Source: DAOTXN01 sp034435435
GTDB lineage: Bacteria > Chloroflexota > Anaerolineae > S140-20
NCBI GenBank assembly: GCA_034435435.1
Contig: DAOTXN010000091.1
Coordinates: forward strand, 1-48,971
Direction: 5' to 3'
DNA: 48,971 bases
Positions 39,107 to 47,959 of the stretch are shown here, one piece after another (within the stretch, counting starts at the first letter, position 1; each line of letters opens with the position of its first letter). Made by a program: the position numbers and the translations under genes. The notes below the pieces were generated by a model. It had not been told where the DNA came from and did no database searches. It worked only from the letters and a program-made list of their open reading frames with translations.

Positions 39107-40118
39107 TCAGGAGCTTTTTTCTTTTGAAACGACCGCACCACTCTGGGTAACGCGCTGCACGCCTGTCATGCCGGTGTAGGCCACGGCGACAAAACGCGCT
39201 TCCAGGCTGGCGCCCGGTTCCAGCACGTGAGCTGAGCCGTCCTGCACGGCCTCGGTGACGGTCGGCTGGAGCGTGCTAAACGGTTCCAGAGCGATGTTGT
39301 AGGTGCGACCGTACCACGGCGGATGGTAGGCCCCGCCGTACACCTGCCAGAACCACAGCGCGGGAAAGACCTCCAGCGGCCAGGCCATGCCAAAGCCGAC
39401 CTGCCGGCGGGTGTTGGTGACGGCATACCAGCCCTCGGATAAGTCGCTGAGGCGCAGCGTGTCAGAGGTGTCGGCCTCGACTGTGGCAATCTGGCGCAGG
39501 TCAATCACGCCGCCGTCTCTGCCGGGCAGCAGCGGCCACTCGTATACCCCTTCCATAAAACGGGTGTTGGGGGTGAGGTTGGCGCAATGGACGCAGGCGG
39601 CGGGCAGGTCAATGACGCAGCTTTCGTCCAGGAACGGGGCGCCCAGGGCCGGATGCTGGCCCCACATCAGGTCCATCCGCACGCGCCCTTCCTGGGAGCG
39701 CCAGGCTGGAGCCTGGCGTTCCCAACCCGGCCACCTTCGTTCACGACCCGCTCCTCGATGGTCAGCGCCGCCTGGCCGCGTTCCAGCGAGAGCTCCTTCT
39801 CCACGTAGAACGGCGTGCGATAGGTGCGCACCCGGAACTTGACGGCTATTCGTTCGGGCGTGTCCTCGATGATGCGATATTCCCAGGGGATCGTGGGCGT
39901 CTCGCCGTGCGCGCCAAAGGGCCGGCCCAGGTGCTCACAGGGATCCCCGCCGCTGGGCAGACAGTCCTGCCAGCCGCCGGCGTAGAAATCCAGGAAGGCG
40001 CTGACGGCGGTGTGCGTGGTGGGCACAAAAGTCGCCGGGTTGCGCACGCCCCAGGGAGAGCGCCACATAAAGTCCACGTCCAGCGGCGGGTCAAAAAGCC
40101 GCACAGGTCGCCTGTGGG
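39107..40118 (-). pseudogene. DUF4432 (aldose-epimerase-like) gene, truncated and frameshifted
   Basis: Two frames together read one protein. The upstream half gives PPLDVDFMWRSPWGVRNPAT...EKELSLERGQAALTIEERVVNEGG, and the downstream half VRMDLMWGQHPALGAPFLDE...WYGRTYNIALEPF. Between them an insertion of about 47 bp (39682-39728) containing the palindrome GAACGCCAGGC/GCCTGGCGCTC breaks the frame. The N-terminal region is missing, replaced by unrelated sequence shared with the end of the neighbouring dehydrogenase gene. DUF4432 proteins share the galactose-mutarotase fold. The gene is probably non-functional. Confidence 0.8.
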
Positions 40119-41089
40119 CCTGAACTTGAAATGCGGGCGGCCCAGGTCGGGCAGATGTTGACCAGGGCATCAATGAAATGATCCATACATTTATCCCACG
40201 GCTCGCCGACGCCGCCCTGCACGTTGTCGGGTATCCAGCTTTCGGGCAGCAAGACGTAATCCTTTTCGTGGCCGAACTGGTAGAACTCGGGGCTGGAGTC
40301 CAGCCAGAGCTTGTTGTTGATCAGCGTCCCCCGCGTGCCGTACAACGCAAAATTGAAAGTGAAGGGTAGAATCGGCCCCACGCAAAAGAGCACCTTGCCC
40401 AGCATGCCGTTCTCGAAGCGAAAGATGGCGATGGCGGTGTCTTCTGTCTCGACCTGCGTCGCGCGCGGCATATAGATGTCCTTAAAGCAGGCCACCTCTA
40501 CGATCTCGCCGCCGAAAAAGCGAATCAGGTCCACGTTGTGACCCGATCCGGCGTGAAACAGCGAGCCGCCGATCTCTGGCTTGCCGATCCAGCTCCAGAT
40601 ATCCCAATCGCCGGGGACGTGGTGCAAATAGTCGGATTCGACGTGGAACAACTCGCCCAGGTAGCCGTCCGCAGCCAGCTTTTTGGCGTGCTGGACCAGT
40701 GGATTGAAGCGGCGGTGATAGCCGATCAGGAACTTGACTCCTGCTTGCTTGACGGCAGCCGCCATCCTTTTGCAGTCGTCCAGGTTGAGCGCCATCGGCT
40801 TTTCGCAATAGATGTGCTTGCCGGCCTGGGCGGCCGCCACCGTCTGCTCGGCATGCATGCTGTTGGGCGAGGCGACGATGACCGCGTCAACGTCGTCTTG
40901 CCTGAGCAACGCTTCGTAGTCCGGGTAGGCGCGCACCGAGACGCCCGCCTGGGCCATGAATGCCTGTATGCGGTCCGGTTGAGGGTCGGCGATGGCGACC
41001 AATTCGGCGGCGGGATTCTTGAGCACATTATGCCCGTGGTGGCTGCCGATCCACCCGCCGCCGATGAGACCGATTCTGACCCTGTCCAT
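40091..41089 (-). CDS. Gfo/Idh/MocA family dehydrogenase, C-terminus altered
   Basis: A 332-aa protein. RIGLIGGGWIGSHHGHNVL is the NAD-binding motif and YCEKPMALNLDDCKRM the EKP motif; GGSLFHAGSGHNVDLIRFFGGE is the catalytic helix. It is similar overall to the plus-strand family member but not close. After KCMDHFIDALVN the last 20 residues (ICPTWAARISSSGP...) do not resemble the family end, and about 30 residues are lost; the gene runs into the truncated DUF4432 gene. ATG 41089 follows GGAGG. Activity is uncertain because the missing helix packs on the Rossmann domain. Confidence 0.85.
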   Translation of the reverse strand: MDRVRIGLIGGGWIGSHHGHNVLKNPAAELVAIADPQPDRIQAFMAQAGVSVRAYPDYEALLRQDDVDAVIVASPNSMHAEQTVAAAQAGKHIYCEKPMALNLDDCKRMAAAVKQAGVKFLIGYHRRFNPLVQHAKKLAADGYLGELFHVESDYLHHVPGDWDIWSWIGKPEIGGSLFHAGSGHNVDLIRFFGGEIVEVACFKDIYMPRATQVETEDTAIAIFRFENGMLGKVLFCVGPILPFTFNFALYGTRGTLINNKLWLDSSPEFYQFGHEKDYVLLPESWIPDNVQGGVGEPWDKCMDHFIDALVNICPTWAARISSSGPQATCAAF

Positions 41090-41103
41090 AAAAACCCTCC
41101 TGT

Positions 41104-42036
41104 CTAATCCACTTTCATGCGCGGATCCAAGGCCGTGCGCAGCCCGTCTCCGACCAAATTGAAAGCCAGACCGGTCAGCAAGATGGCCGCCCCGGGGAAT
41201 ATCGTCACCCACGGCGTAATCCGCATAAAGCCCTTGGTCTCGTATAGCATCAGGCCCCATTCGGGCGTGGGCGGCTGCGCCCCCATGCCCAGGAAGCTCA
41301 GGCCGGCGGCGTTGCGGATGGCCACGCTCATCAACAGCGAAAACACAACAATCACCGGGGCCACCGTGTTGGGCAAAATGTGCCGCCACATGATGCGCAA
41401 GTGGCTCGCGCCGATGACCCGGGCCGCGTCAACATACACATTCTCTCTGGCCGACAACACCGAGCCGCGGATCAACCGGGCGTACACGGGAACCCACACC
41501 ACGCCCAGGGCCACCATCACCCACGTCAGGTTGCGCTGGCCCAGCAGACCGATGATGGTCAGCGCCAGCAGCAAGCCGGGAAAAGCAAGCACCACGTCCA
41601 TAAAACGCATCAGCACCAGGTCGAACCACCCGCCATAATAACCGGCGCTGACGCCGATGACCAGCCCAAAGCTGACGGCCAACACGTTCGCCACGAGGCC
41701 CACGCGCAGGGAAATGCGCGATCCGTAGATCACCCGGCTGAGAATATCGCGGCCATACTGATCCGTGCCCATCAGGTACTTGTTACCTGGCGGGGCGAGC
41801 TGATCTGCTGGGTGCATCTCTAACGGATCGTAGGGCGCGAGCAGGGGGGCCAGGAGCGCCGCCAGCACAACAAGCACCAACAAAGCCGCGCCGGCTACCG
41901 CGCCTCTGTTTTTGAGAAACTGGCGCACAAAAAAAGCCCGCTGCCCGAGCGGCTTGCGCTCCGCCACAAACAGCTCGCCGGCCTTTTGACTGCCTGCCGC
42001 CGTTATGATGGATTCCTGCCGGCTCAAGTTTGCCAT
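41104..42036 (-). CDS. dipeptide/oligopeptide-type ABC permease (DppC type)
   Basis: A 310-aa protein. It has an N-terminal cytoplasmic stretch, a first membrane segment (VAGAALLVLVVLAALLAPLLAPYDPL), then the binding-protein-dependent permease domain with EAA-like loop YVDAARVIGASHLRIMWRHILPN. It ends TALDPRMKVD, the normal DppC terminus. It overlaps the DppB gene stop by 1 nt. The presumed substrate is a small peptide or, in this setting, a glycoside. Confidence 0.93.
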   Translation of the reverse strand: MANLSRQESIITAAGSQKAGELFVAERKPLGQRAFFVRQFLKNRGAVAGAALLVLVVLAALLAPLLAPYDPLEMHPADQLAPPGNKYLMGTDQYGRDILSRVIYGSRISLRVGLVANVLAVSFGLVIGVSAGYYGGWFDLVLMRFMDVVLAFPGLLLALTIIGLLGQRNLTWVMVALGVVWVPVYARLIRGSVLSARENVYVDAARVIGASHLRIMWRHILPNTVAPVIVVFSLLMSVAIRNAAGLSFLGMGAQPPTPEWGLMLYETKGFMRITPWVTIFPGAAILLTGLAFNLVGDGLRTALDPRMKVD

Positions 42037-42968
42037 CAGCGACTCCCGCCGTAACGGATGCGCGGATCCAGCACGGCGTACAAGAGATCCACGCCCAAAT
42101 TGACAAACACAAAGACCAGCGCCGAGAGCAACACAATGCCCTGCACCACGGGGGTATCAATAAACAGCACGCTCTGGACCATCAAGCGCCCGATGCCCTC
42201 GCGGGCAAACACCGTCTCGACGATGACCAACCCGCCCAGCACGGCCCCCAGGTTGATGCCGACGATGGTCACGGTGGGGATGAGCGCATTGGGCAGGGCG
42301 TGGCGCACGACAACCATGCGCTCGCGCAAGCCTTTGGCCCGCGCCGTGCGAATATAGTCCTCTTTGAGGACTTCGAGCAGGCTGGAGCGCACCGTGCGGG
42401 CGATCACGCCGGCCTCGGTCAGCCCCACCACCGTCGCCGGCATGATCAGGTGCTTCAGGTCACCCTGCCCCAGGGTGGGCAGCCAGCGCAGGGTCAACGA
42501 GAACACAAAAATCAGCACCAGGGCCAGCCAAAAGTCGGGCATGGCGCTGCCGATGAGCGCCAGCACCATCGAGAGGCTGTCCCAGATCGAGTTTTCTTTG
42601 AGCGCGGCCAGGATGCCCAGCCCGATGCCGACGCCGGTGGCCATGAGCATTCCGGCCACGGCCAGTTCGGCCGTCGCCTGCAACCGGCTGCTGATCATCT
42701 GGATCACCGGCTGGCGTTGAACATAAGATTTGCCCAGGTCGCCCCGCGCCAGATTCAGCAGCCAATGTCCCAACTGGGTGAAAAAGGGCTTGTCCAATCC
42801 CATCTCTTGACGCAGGGCCTGTATTTGCTCGGCGTCCAGGTGGTAGCGGGCGCCCATCTCGAGCGCCGGGTCATACGGGGACAGGTAGGTCAGCACGAAC
42901 ACGATGAGGCAGATACCGATGACGATAGGTATCGCAGCGATCAGACGCCACACGATGTATCTGAACAT
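42036..42968 (-). CDS. dipeptide/oligopeptide-type ABC permease (DppB type)
   Basis: A 310-aa protein. MFRYIVWRLIAAIPIVIGI is the first membrane segment, the periplasmic loop carries DPALEMGARYHLDAEQI, and the cytoplasmic loop EDYIRTARAKGLRERMVVVRHALPNALIP contacts the ATPase. It ends VLDPRIRYG. With DppC it forms the pore. The partner binding-protein gene upstream is chimeric, and no ATPase gene lies in the window. Confidence 0.94.
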   Translation of the reverse strand: MFRYIVWRLIAAIPIVIGICLIVFVLTYLSPYDPALEMGARYHLDAEQIQALRQEMGLDKPFFTQLGHWLLNLARGDLGKSYVQRQPVIQMISSRLQATAELAVAGMLMATGVGIGLGILAALKENSIWDSLSMVLALIGSAMPDFWLALVLIFVFSLTLRWLPTLGQGDLKHLIMPATVVGLTEAGVIARTVRSSLLEVLKEDYIRTARAKGLRERMVVVRHALPNALIPTVTIVGINLGAVLGGLVIVETVFAREGIGRLMVQSVLFIDTPVVQGIVLLSALVFVFVNLGVDLLYAVLDPRIRYGGSR

Positions 42969-42984
42969 GACCGTCCCCGGATCT

Positions 42985-43017
42985 ACCCTCCCGCAGGTTG
43001 GTAACCTGCGGGAGGGT
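42985..43017 (-). other. perfect 15-bp-stem hairpin before the DppB gene
   Basis: ACCCTCCCGCAGGTT and AACCTGCGGGAGGGT with a 3-nt loop, 16 nt upstream of the DppB ATG on the minus strand. On that strand the 3' arm contains GGGAGGG, so folding would hide ribosome-site-like bases. It resembles the CAGGT/ACCTG hairpins of the adjacent array. Confidence 0.8.
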
Positions 43018-43024
43018 GAGCAGT

Positions 43025-43358
43025 CAGATGGCGGGTAAGAAACCTACCGCTCCCAGTAGGGCAGGTTTCCCATACCTGCCCCAGATGGCGGGTAAGAAAC
43101 CTACCGCTCCCAGTAGGGCAGGTTTCCCATACCTGCCCCAGATGGCGGGTAAGAAACCCGCCCTACCGCTCCCAGTAGGGCAGGTTTCCCATACCTGCCT
43201 CAGATGGCGGGTAAGAAACCCGCCCTACCGCTCCCAGTAGGGCAGGTTTCCCATACCTGCCCCAGATGGCGGGTAAGAAACCTATCGCTCCCAGTAGGGC
43301 AGGTTTCCCATACCTGCCCTAGATGGCGGGTAAGAAACCCGCCCTACCGCTCCCAGTA
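43025..43358 (-). repeat. tandem array of 57/62-bp units overlapping the 3' end of the chimeric gene
   Basis: Units begin with CAGATGGCGGGTAAGAAAC at 43025, 43082, 43139, 43201 and 43263, with a partial sixth at 43320. Steps are 57, 57, 62, 62 and 57 bp; the 62-bp forms carry an extra CGCCC. Each unit includes CTACCGCTCCCAGTA, the reverse complement of the YWER-stop end of the chimeric gene, and a hairpin GGGCAGGT-TTCCCAT-ACCTGCCC. The array lies between the binding-protein-like gene and DppB. Confidence 0.92.
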
Positions 43359-44645
43359 AGCGTCGTAGAAAAAGTAATAGAACCCGGTCGCGTCCGCTTT
43401 GACGCCCTTGAGCGAGCTGATGACGCCCGCGTTCCAGTACAGCTCATAGATGGGCACTTCCAGGGCGTTTTCCATGACAAACATCTGCAACTGGCCCAGG
43501 GCGTCTGCGCGCTCTTCCATCGTCTGCGCCGCCGACGCCGCGGCCAGATACTCCTGGATCGGATCCTGTATCTCGGACACGTCGCAGGTGCAGCCAAAGT
43601 TCATCGCGCCGCCGCATTGATCCTTGTCCCAGTCGCGGCTCATGCCCACCACCGAGTCGAGAAAGACGTCGCCGTTGGCCGGGGCCTGGTTGATGCAGCC
43701 GTACCAGTCTTGGGTAGTGCCGGCCGTCATAATGATGCTGGCCTTGAAACCGGCCATGCTCAGCTGGCGCTGCCAGACGTCGCTGTACTGCTGCCACGAG
43801 CGGCCGCGCACGATGCGCACTTGTAGCGGGGTGCCATCCTCCACGTCCGGCACGCCGTGCGCCTCGGCGGTGCCATCGCCATCTTCGTCCCACCAGCCGG
43901 CTTCCCTTAGCAACTCTTTGGCCTTGTCCAGGTCGAAGGGGTAGAGGCTTTCAACCTCGGCGTTGTATTCCAGGTTGGCCTTGGAGAGCGGGCCGTAGGC
44001 CGGCTCCACGTTGCCAAAATAGACTACCTGATTGATCTCGGCCCTGTTGGTGGCATAGTTGATGGCCTGGCGCTCGATTTCCAGCATGTGCGCCAGGTTG
44101 AGCGGGTCGCGCAGGCGGGCGCGGCGCGGGATGTGCAACATCACGATCCAACCGTGCGCGTCGGCGACTTGCAGGTGCTGGTGCGGCAAAAAGTCAAAAA
44201 TCGTAATGTCGTCTGCGGCAATGTGCGCCGGCGCGAATTCGAGATACGGTTTCAGCCCCAGGAACCTGCCCTCGCCGACCCGTCGCTCCAGCTCTTCTGC
44301 CGTTTCCTCCGGTGAGCTGAGCAGCAAACCCGGCGTGGCGTGCCGGCGGGCGACCTGGCTCACGTAGGCGTTGGTCTGCTCCAGGTCGGCGCCGCGCTGA
44401 GGATAGCCAAAGATGAGCGGAGTGACTTGCTGTCCCGGCAACAGCAGCTCGTAGGTGCGCAGCAGGTCCTCGATAGAGTTATCCCTGGCGACGAGCGCCG
44501 GCCATTGAGCGCCCCGGGGCGTCTCCGGCCCGACCCAGGTCTTGAGCCACACGTGGGCGTGAACGTCAATGATTCTGGGCGGCAGCCAGTCCGTCAGGTG
44601 CTCGGCGTAGAACGCTCTGTCAACGTCCCGGATTTCAAAGGGCAT
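43344..44645 (-). CDS. in-frame chimera: amidohydrolase N-terminus joined to peptide-binding-protein C-terminus
   Basis: A 433-aa protein. Residues 1 to about 190 are an amidohydrolase-2 type metal hydrolase: RIIDVHAHVW (HxH, H29 and H31), GRFLGLKPYLEFAP, ADAHGWIVMLHIPRRARLRDPLNL. From about 191 the sequence becomes a family 5 solute-binding protein: RQAINYATNRAEINQVVYFGNVEPAYGPLSK, FDLDKAKELLREAGWWDEDGDG. The hydrolase lacks its C-terminal metal ligands, and the binding protein lacks its signal peptide and first half (about 350 residues), so neither activity is expected. The junction near 44075 is bracketed by CCTGGCGC/GCGCCAGG (44066-44073, 44090-44097). A deletion (or misassembly) between two genes is inferred. 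Confidence 0.82.
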   Translation of the reverse strand: MPFEIRDVDRAFYAEHLTDWLPPRIIDVHAHVWLKTWVGPETPRGAQWPALVARDNSIEDLLRTYELLLPGQQVTPLIFGYPQRGADLEQTNAYVSQVARRHATPGLLLSSPEETAEELERRVGEGRFLGLKPYLEFAPAHIAADDITIFDFLPHQHLQVADAHGWIVMLHIPRRARLRDPLNLAHMLEIERQAINYATNRAEINQVVYFGNVEPAYGPLSKANLEYNAEVESLYPFDLDKAKELLREAGWWDEDGDGTAEAHGVPDVEDGTPLQVRIVRGRSWQQYSDVWQRQLSMAGFKASIIMTAGTTQDWYGCINQAPANGDVFLDSVVGMSRDWDKDQCGGAMNFGCTCDVSEIQDPIQEYLAAASAAQTMEERADALGQLQMFVMENALEVPIYELYWNAGVISSLKGVKADATGFYYFFYDAYWER

Positions 44646-44722
44646 AACCCATCTCTCCTGAACAACAACGAATCCAAATTGCCATGTCCGGTGATTTTTT
44701 GACAGGGTTTAACACGTCGTTT

Positions 44723-44752
44723 TATCCTGTCAATCCTGTGAATCCTGTCCAA
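44723..44752 (+). repeat. nonanucleotide tandem repeat (ATCCTGTSA)
   Basis: ATCCTGTCA, ATCCTGTGA, ATCCTGTCC in strict 9-bp steps, in the 111-bp gap between the aldolase gene and the chimeric gene. It is similar in character to the heptamer tracts but with period 9. Confidence 0.75.
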
Positions 44753-44756
44753 GCTG

Positions 44757-45572
44757 TTACGACTCGAGTTCGTGCCGCGCGGCGGCCTCGGCGGGCGTCG
44801 CCTGGCCTTGCACCACGTCCTTCAGCCCGCGCAAAAACCGGGCCGGGTTTTCAGCCTGAAGCACGTTGCGCCCAAAGACCACGCCTCGCGCTCCGGCGCT
44901 TACGGCCTGGTACGCCAGCTCCAGCGCGTCAACCTCGCTCTCCAGCTTTTCGGCCCCCAGCGCAAACACCGGAATGGGTGTACCCTCGGTGACCTCGGCA
45001 AAGCGCTCGCCGGTGTAAAAGGTCTTGATGGCGTCGGCGCCCAGCTCGCAGATAATACGACAGGTCTTTGTGATATAATCGTGAAAAGCCTCGGGCCGGT
45101 CGCGCAGCCCGCCGCTGGGAAACACCTCACCGATCAACGGAACGCCCAGCTCGCAGGCCTCCTCGACCAGTTTAGCAAAGTTTTCGACGTTTTGGGCGTC
45201 GAGCGCCTGGCTGCCGGTCTGCAAGACCAGGCTGGCCAAAACGACCTCGGCCCCGGCGGCCACGGCCACGCGGGCAGACGTGGCTTTGACAATGTGCGCC
45301 TCGCGGTATTCCCACGGCTCGCAATGGATAGTGTTCCAGTTCAAGCGTGCGATGACGGTGGGCCGGCCCCGCCCCAGATAAAGATCGCCGGAAAAACGTA
45401 TCATGTGCGGGGCCAGGAGCACGCCGTCCGCCTCCTTGAGCCGTTCCACGGCGTGGGTAAAATCGGTCAGCCCTGGCATGGGGCCAAAGGTCTGGCCGTG
45501 GTCCACGGCCACGATGACGGCGTTTCCCCCGGCGGGGAACAGTCTGCTCAAACGAATCTCTCTGCCTTTCAC
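44757..45572 (-). CDS. DhnA/LsrF-type class I aldolase
   Basis: A 271-aa TIM-barrel protein. VIVAVDHGQTFGP is the opening strand, VPLIGEVFPSGG the middle strand, and GADAIKTFYTG holds the Schiff-base Lys (K183). RGVVFGRNVLQAENPARFLRGL is the phosphate-binding end. The family (archaeal fructose-bisphosphate aldolase, LsrF, ADH synthase) cleaves or forms C-C bonds in phosphorylated sugars. It probably performs the last cleavage in the cluster's pathway. It starts at GTG 45572 behind AGGAGGG. Confidence 0.85.
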   Translation of the reverse strand: MKGREIRLSRLFPAGGNAVIVAVDHGQTFGPMPGLTDFTHAVERLKEADGVLLAPHMIRFSGDLYLGRGRPTVIARLNWNTIHCEPWEYREAHIVKATSARVAVAAGAEVVLASLVLQTGSQALDAQNVENFAKLVEEACELGVPLIGEVFPSGGLRDRPEAFHDYITKTCRIICELGADAIKTFYTGERFAEVTEGTPIPVFALGAEKLESEVDALELAYQAVSAGARGVVFGRNVLQAENPARFLRGLKDVVQGQATPAEAAARHELES

Positions 45573-45587
45573 GATAGCCCTCCTGCT

Positions 45588-46916
45588 CTATTTGCTGAGC
45601 AACTGCGTGACTTGCTCAAAGACTTGCATCACCCGTTCGGCTTCGACCTCGGTGATGACCAGCGGCGGTTTGATCTTGACGACGTTGCCCATGCCGGCGT
45701 ATTTGGCATGGCCGAACAGCACGCCGCGCTGAAAGCCCTCTTCCACAAAGCGATACGACTCTTGGCCCGCCGGCTCTTTGGTCTGCCGGTTGCGCACCAG
45801 CTCGACGCCGATCATCAGCCCCGGCCCACGCACGTCTCCAATCAGCTCGTATCTGTCCTGCAATTCCAGCAGCCGTTCGGTGAAATAGGCCCTCATCTTG
45901 CGGCAGTTTTCGAGGTGCTTTTCCTCTTCCATCGCCTTTAGCGTGGCCAGCCCCGCCACCATCGAGACCGGCAAGTGGGCAAAAGTGAACGAGTGGTCGC
46001 CCGGCTCAAAACCGGTCAGGTGCTCGCGCTGCAGGCTGCCCGCCAGCGGGAAACCACCGCCGATGGCCTTGCCAAAAATCAAGATGTCGGGGATGGTTTC
46101 GTACAGCTCGGCGGCGAACATCTGGCCCAGGCGGCCAAAACCGGTCTGGATCTCGTCCCACACGAGCAGCATGTCGTGCCGGTCGCACAGCTCGCGGATG
46201 GCGTGATAGTAGGGCTGGGGGAAGGGAATCATGCCCCCGCTGGCCTGGACGGGTTCCATGAACAGGGCCACCGGCTGCCCGTCGAGCGCGTTGGTCAGGA
46301 ATTTGTCCATCATTTTGACGCAGAACAGGTCGCACTCGGGATACGTTTGCTCGTAGGCGCAGCGGTAGCAATAGGCCTGCGGCAGGCGAATTTTGTGCCC
46401 GGTATAGTCCAGGAACGGCGTGGGGTGCGGGTAGGTCAGGTCCATCGTGGCAAAAGTGCGGCCCGCATAGCCATCCCAGAGGGTGACAAAGTACTTGCGC
46501 CCCGGCTTGTTGCGCAGAGCCAGCTTCATCGCCCCCTCGACGGCGGTGGTCCCGTGCAAGCAATAGGTCACCCGCTTCAAGTCGCCCGGCGCGATTTCGG
46601 CCAGCTTTTTGGACAGCAGGAGCTTGGGGACGGTATCAAAGTTGGTGCGCACGTGGGTAAAATAATCCAGTTGGGCTTTGACCGCCTCCATCACCGTGGG
46701 GTGGCACGCGCCCACGCCCAGGCTCCAGGCCTGCGAGGTGCAATCAATGTATTCCATACCGTCGTCGGTCCAAAACCTGGCTCCCCGCGCCCGGGCGTAC
46801 AGCTTGGGCACCGCCGCGCCCACCGACCCGCTGAGCAGCGCCTTGCGCCCGGCGCTCAAATCTTCGTGGGATACGTTCTTGTACATCTCGTGTACCCACG
46901 ACGCATCTTGCGTCAT
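45588..46916 (-). CDS. class III (4-aminobutyrate-type) PLP aminotransferase
   Basis: A 442-aa protein. HGTTAVEGAMKLALRNKPGR binds the cofactor phosphate, LLVWDEIQTGFGRLG contains the PLP Asp, and ILIFGKAIGGGFPLAG contains the Schiff-base Lys (K283). A Cys cluster YCYRCAYEQTYPECDLFC (about 182-199) is typical of a subgroup of this family. It transfers the amino group from an omega-amine, or here perhaps an amino-sugar derivative. ATG 46916 follows GGAGG; the in-frame GTG/ATG upstream lacks a ribosome site. It lies 24 nt after the dehydrogenase gene. Confidence 0.9.
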   Translation of the reverse strand: MTQDASWVHEMYKNVSHEDLSAGRKALLSGSVGAAVPKLYARARGARFWTDDGMEYIDCTSQAWSLGVGACHPTVMEAVKAQLDYFTHVRTNFDTVPKLLLSKKLAEIAPGDLKRVTYCLHGTTAVEGAMKLALRNKPGRKYFVTLWDGYAGRTFATMDLTYPHPTPFLDYTGHKIRLPQAYCYRCAYEQTYPECDLFCVKMMDKFLTNALDGQPVALFMEPVQASGGMIPFPQPYYHAIRELCDRHDMLLVWDEIQTGFGRLGQMFAAELYETIPDILIFGKAIGGGFPLAGSLQREHLTGFEPGDHSFTFAHLPVSMVAGLATLKAMEEEKHLENCRKMRAYFTERLLELQDRYELIGDVRGPGLMIGVELVRNRQTKEPAGQESYRFVEEGFQRGVLFGHAKYAGMGNVVKIKPPLVITEVEAERVMQVFEQVTQLLSK

Positions 46917-46940
46917 AATCCTACCTCCCATCTTTCTGTC

Positions 46941-47957
46941 TCACGGTTCGATGATAACTTTGACTGCTTGCGCTTCCTTGCTGGCATAAAAAGCTTCTAC
47001 TGTCTTTTCCAGCGGGAAGGCTGCGGTGACCAGTTTGTCCATGTGCAATCGCGGCAACCAGCTCGCGGCGCGTCGAAAATCGCGGATGGTGCAGTCTATG
47101 CTGCCGTGGATGTGCAGCTCGCGGTAGTGAACCGCGTTCACGTCCAACGGCAAGGTGGAGCCATAGGTATAGCCGCTGAACAGCAACAGATCGCCGCCCG
47201 GTCGCACCAGCTCTACAGCCTGAGCGGTGGCCTCGAGGTTGGCCGCGGCGACGATGACCCGGTCGAGTGAGCCGCCCAAGCGCTGGCGCAGGTTGACGGC
47301 GTTGGCGTCCAGGGCTTCGTCGGCCCCCAACTCCAGCGCCAGCTCGCGGCGGCGGGGTCGCCGCCCGCTGGTCGCCGCATAGCCCGCCCCCATCAGCCGG
47401 ACCAGTTGCAGAAAGGTCAGCCCGATGGGACCGTCGCCGATAATCAACACCCGGTCGCCGGTCTGGAAATCCGTCTGGTCGAGACCGTGCCAGCAGCAGC
47501 CGATCAATTCGGTGAGCGCCGCTGCGCGCGGGTCGGTTCCTGGCGGCAGTTTGACCACGCCGCCCGCCAACACCATCTGAGCCGGCGCATACACGTATTC
47601 GGCCATGCCGCCGTGGACGGTGCAGCCAATCACCCCGGCCTGCTCGCACAGGTGGTCCTGGCCTCGGGAGCAAGCCGGGCAGCGCATACAGGGGATAATC
47701 GGGGCCAGCGTCACCAGGTCGCCCGGCGCATAACCGGCCACCTGAGACCCCACTTCGGCCACCTCGCCGACCAACTCGTGGCCCAGAATCACCGGGCTGA
47801 TGTAGCGAGGCGTTGGCCCGGTGAAGAACATGCGCGTATCAGACCCGCATACGCCGCAATAGAGCACGCGGATGCTCAAACCGTGCGCCTCGACCGGCGG
47901 CAGGTCTAGCTCTTCCAGCCGGATGTCCGTTTTGCCGTATAACAAGGCCGCTCTCAT
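46941..47957 (-). CDS. zinc-dependent medium-chain alcohol/polyol dehydrogenase
   Basis: A 338-aa protein. CGVCGSDTRMFFTG and GHELVGEVAEVG carry the catalytic zinc ligands, and CMRCPACSRGQDHLC the four structural zinc Cys. The Rossmann motif is IIGDGPIGLTFLQLVRLMG. It resembles sorbitol/threonine dehydrogenases. ATG 47957 follows GAGGTGACC, and 2 nt separate it from the SIS gene stop, so translation is coupled. It probably oxidises a hydroxyl of the imported sugar or cyclitol to a ketone. Confidence 0.93.
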   Translation of the reverse strand: MRAALLYGKTDIRLEELDLPPVEAHGLSIRVLYCGVCGSDTRMFFTGPTPRYISPVILGHELVGEVAEVGSQVAGYAPGDLVTLAPIIPCMRCPACSRGQDHLCEQAGVIGCTVHGGMAEYVYAPAQMVLAGGVVKLPPGTDPRAAALTELIGCCWHGLDQTDFQTGDRVLIIGDGPIGLTFLQLVRLMGAGYAATSGRRPRRRELALELGADEALDANAVNLRQRLGGSLDRVIVAAANLEATAQAVELVRPGGDLLLFSGYTYGSTLPLDVNAVHYRELHIHGSIDCTIRDFRRAASWLPRLHMDKLVTAAFPLEKTVEAFYASKEAQAVKVIIEP

Positions 47958-47959
47958 GG

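Noticed and set aside
42998..43240. Plus-strand open frame with repeated MAGKKPTAPSRAGFPYLPQ units
   Set aside because: It exists only because the 57-bp unit is a multiple of three. It loses the frame at the first 62-bp unit and has no ribosome site.
43025..43358. CRISPR-like regular array
   Set aside because: Units of 57/62 bp are contiguous and nearly identical with no unique spacers, each contains the 3' end of the adjacent gene, and no cas genes are present. It is a plain tandem repeat.
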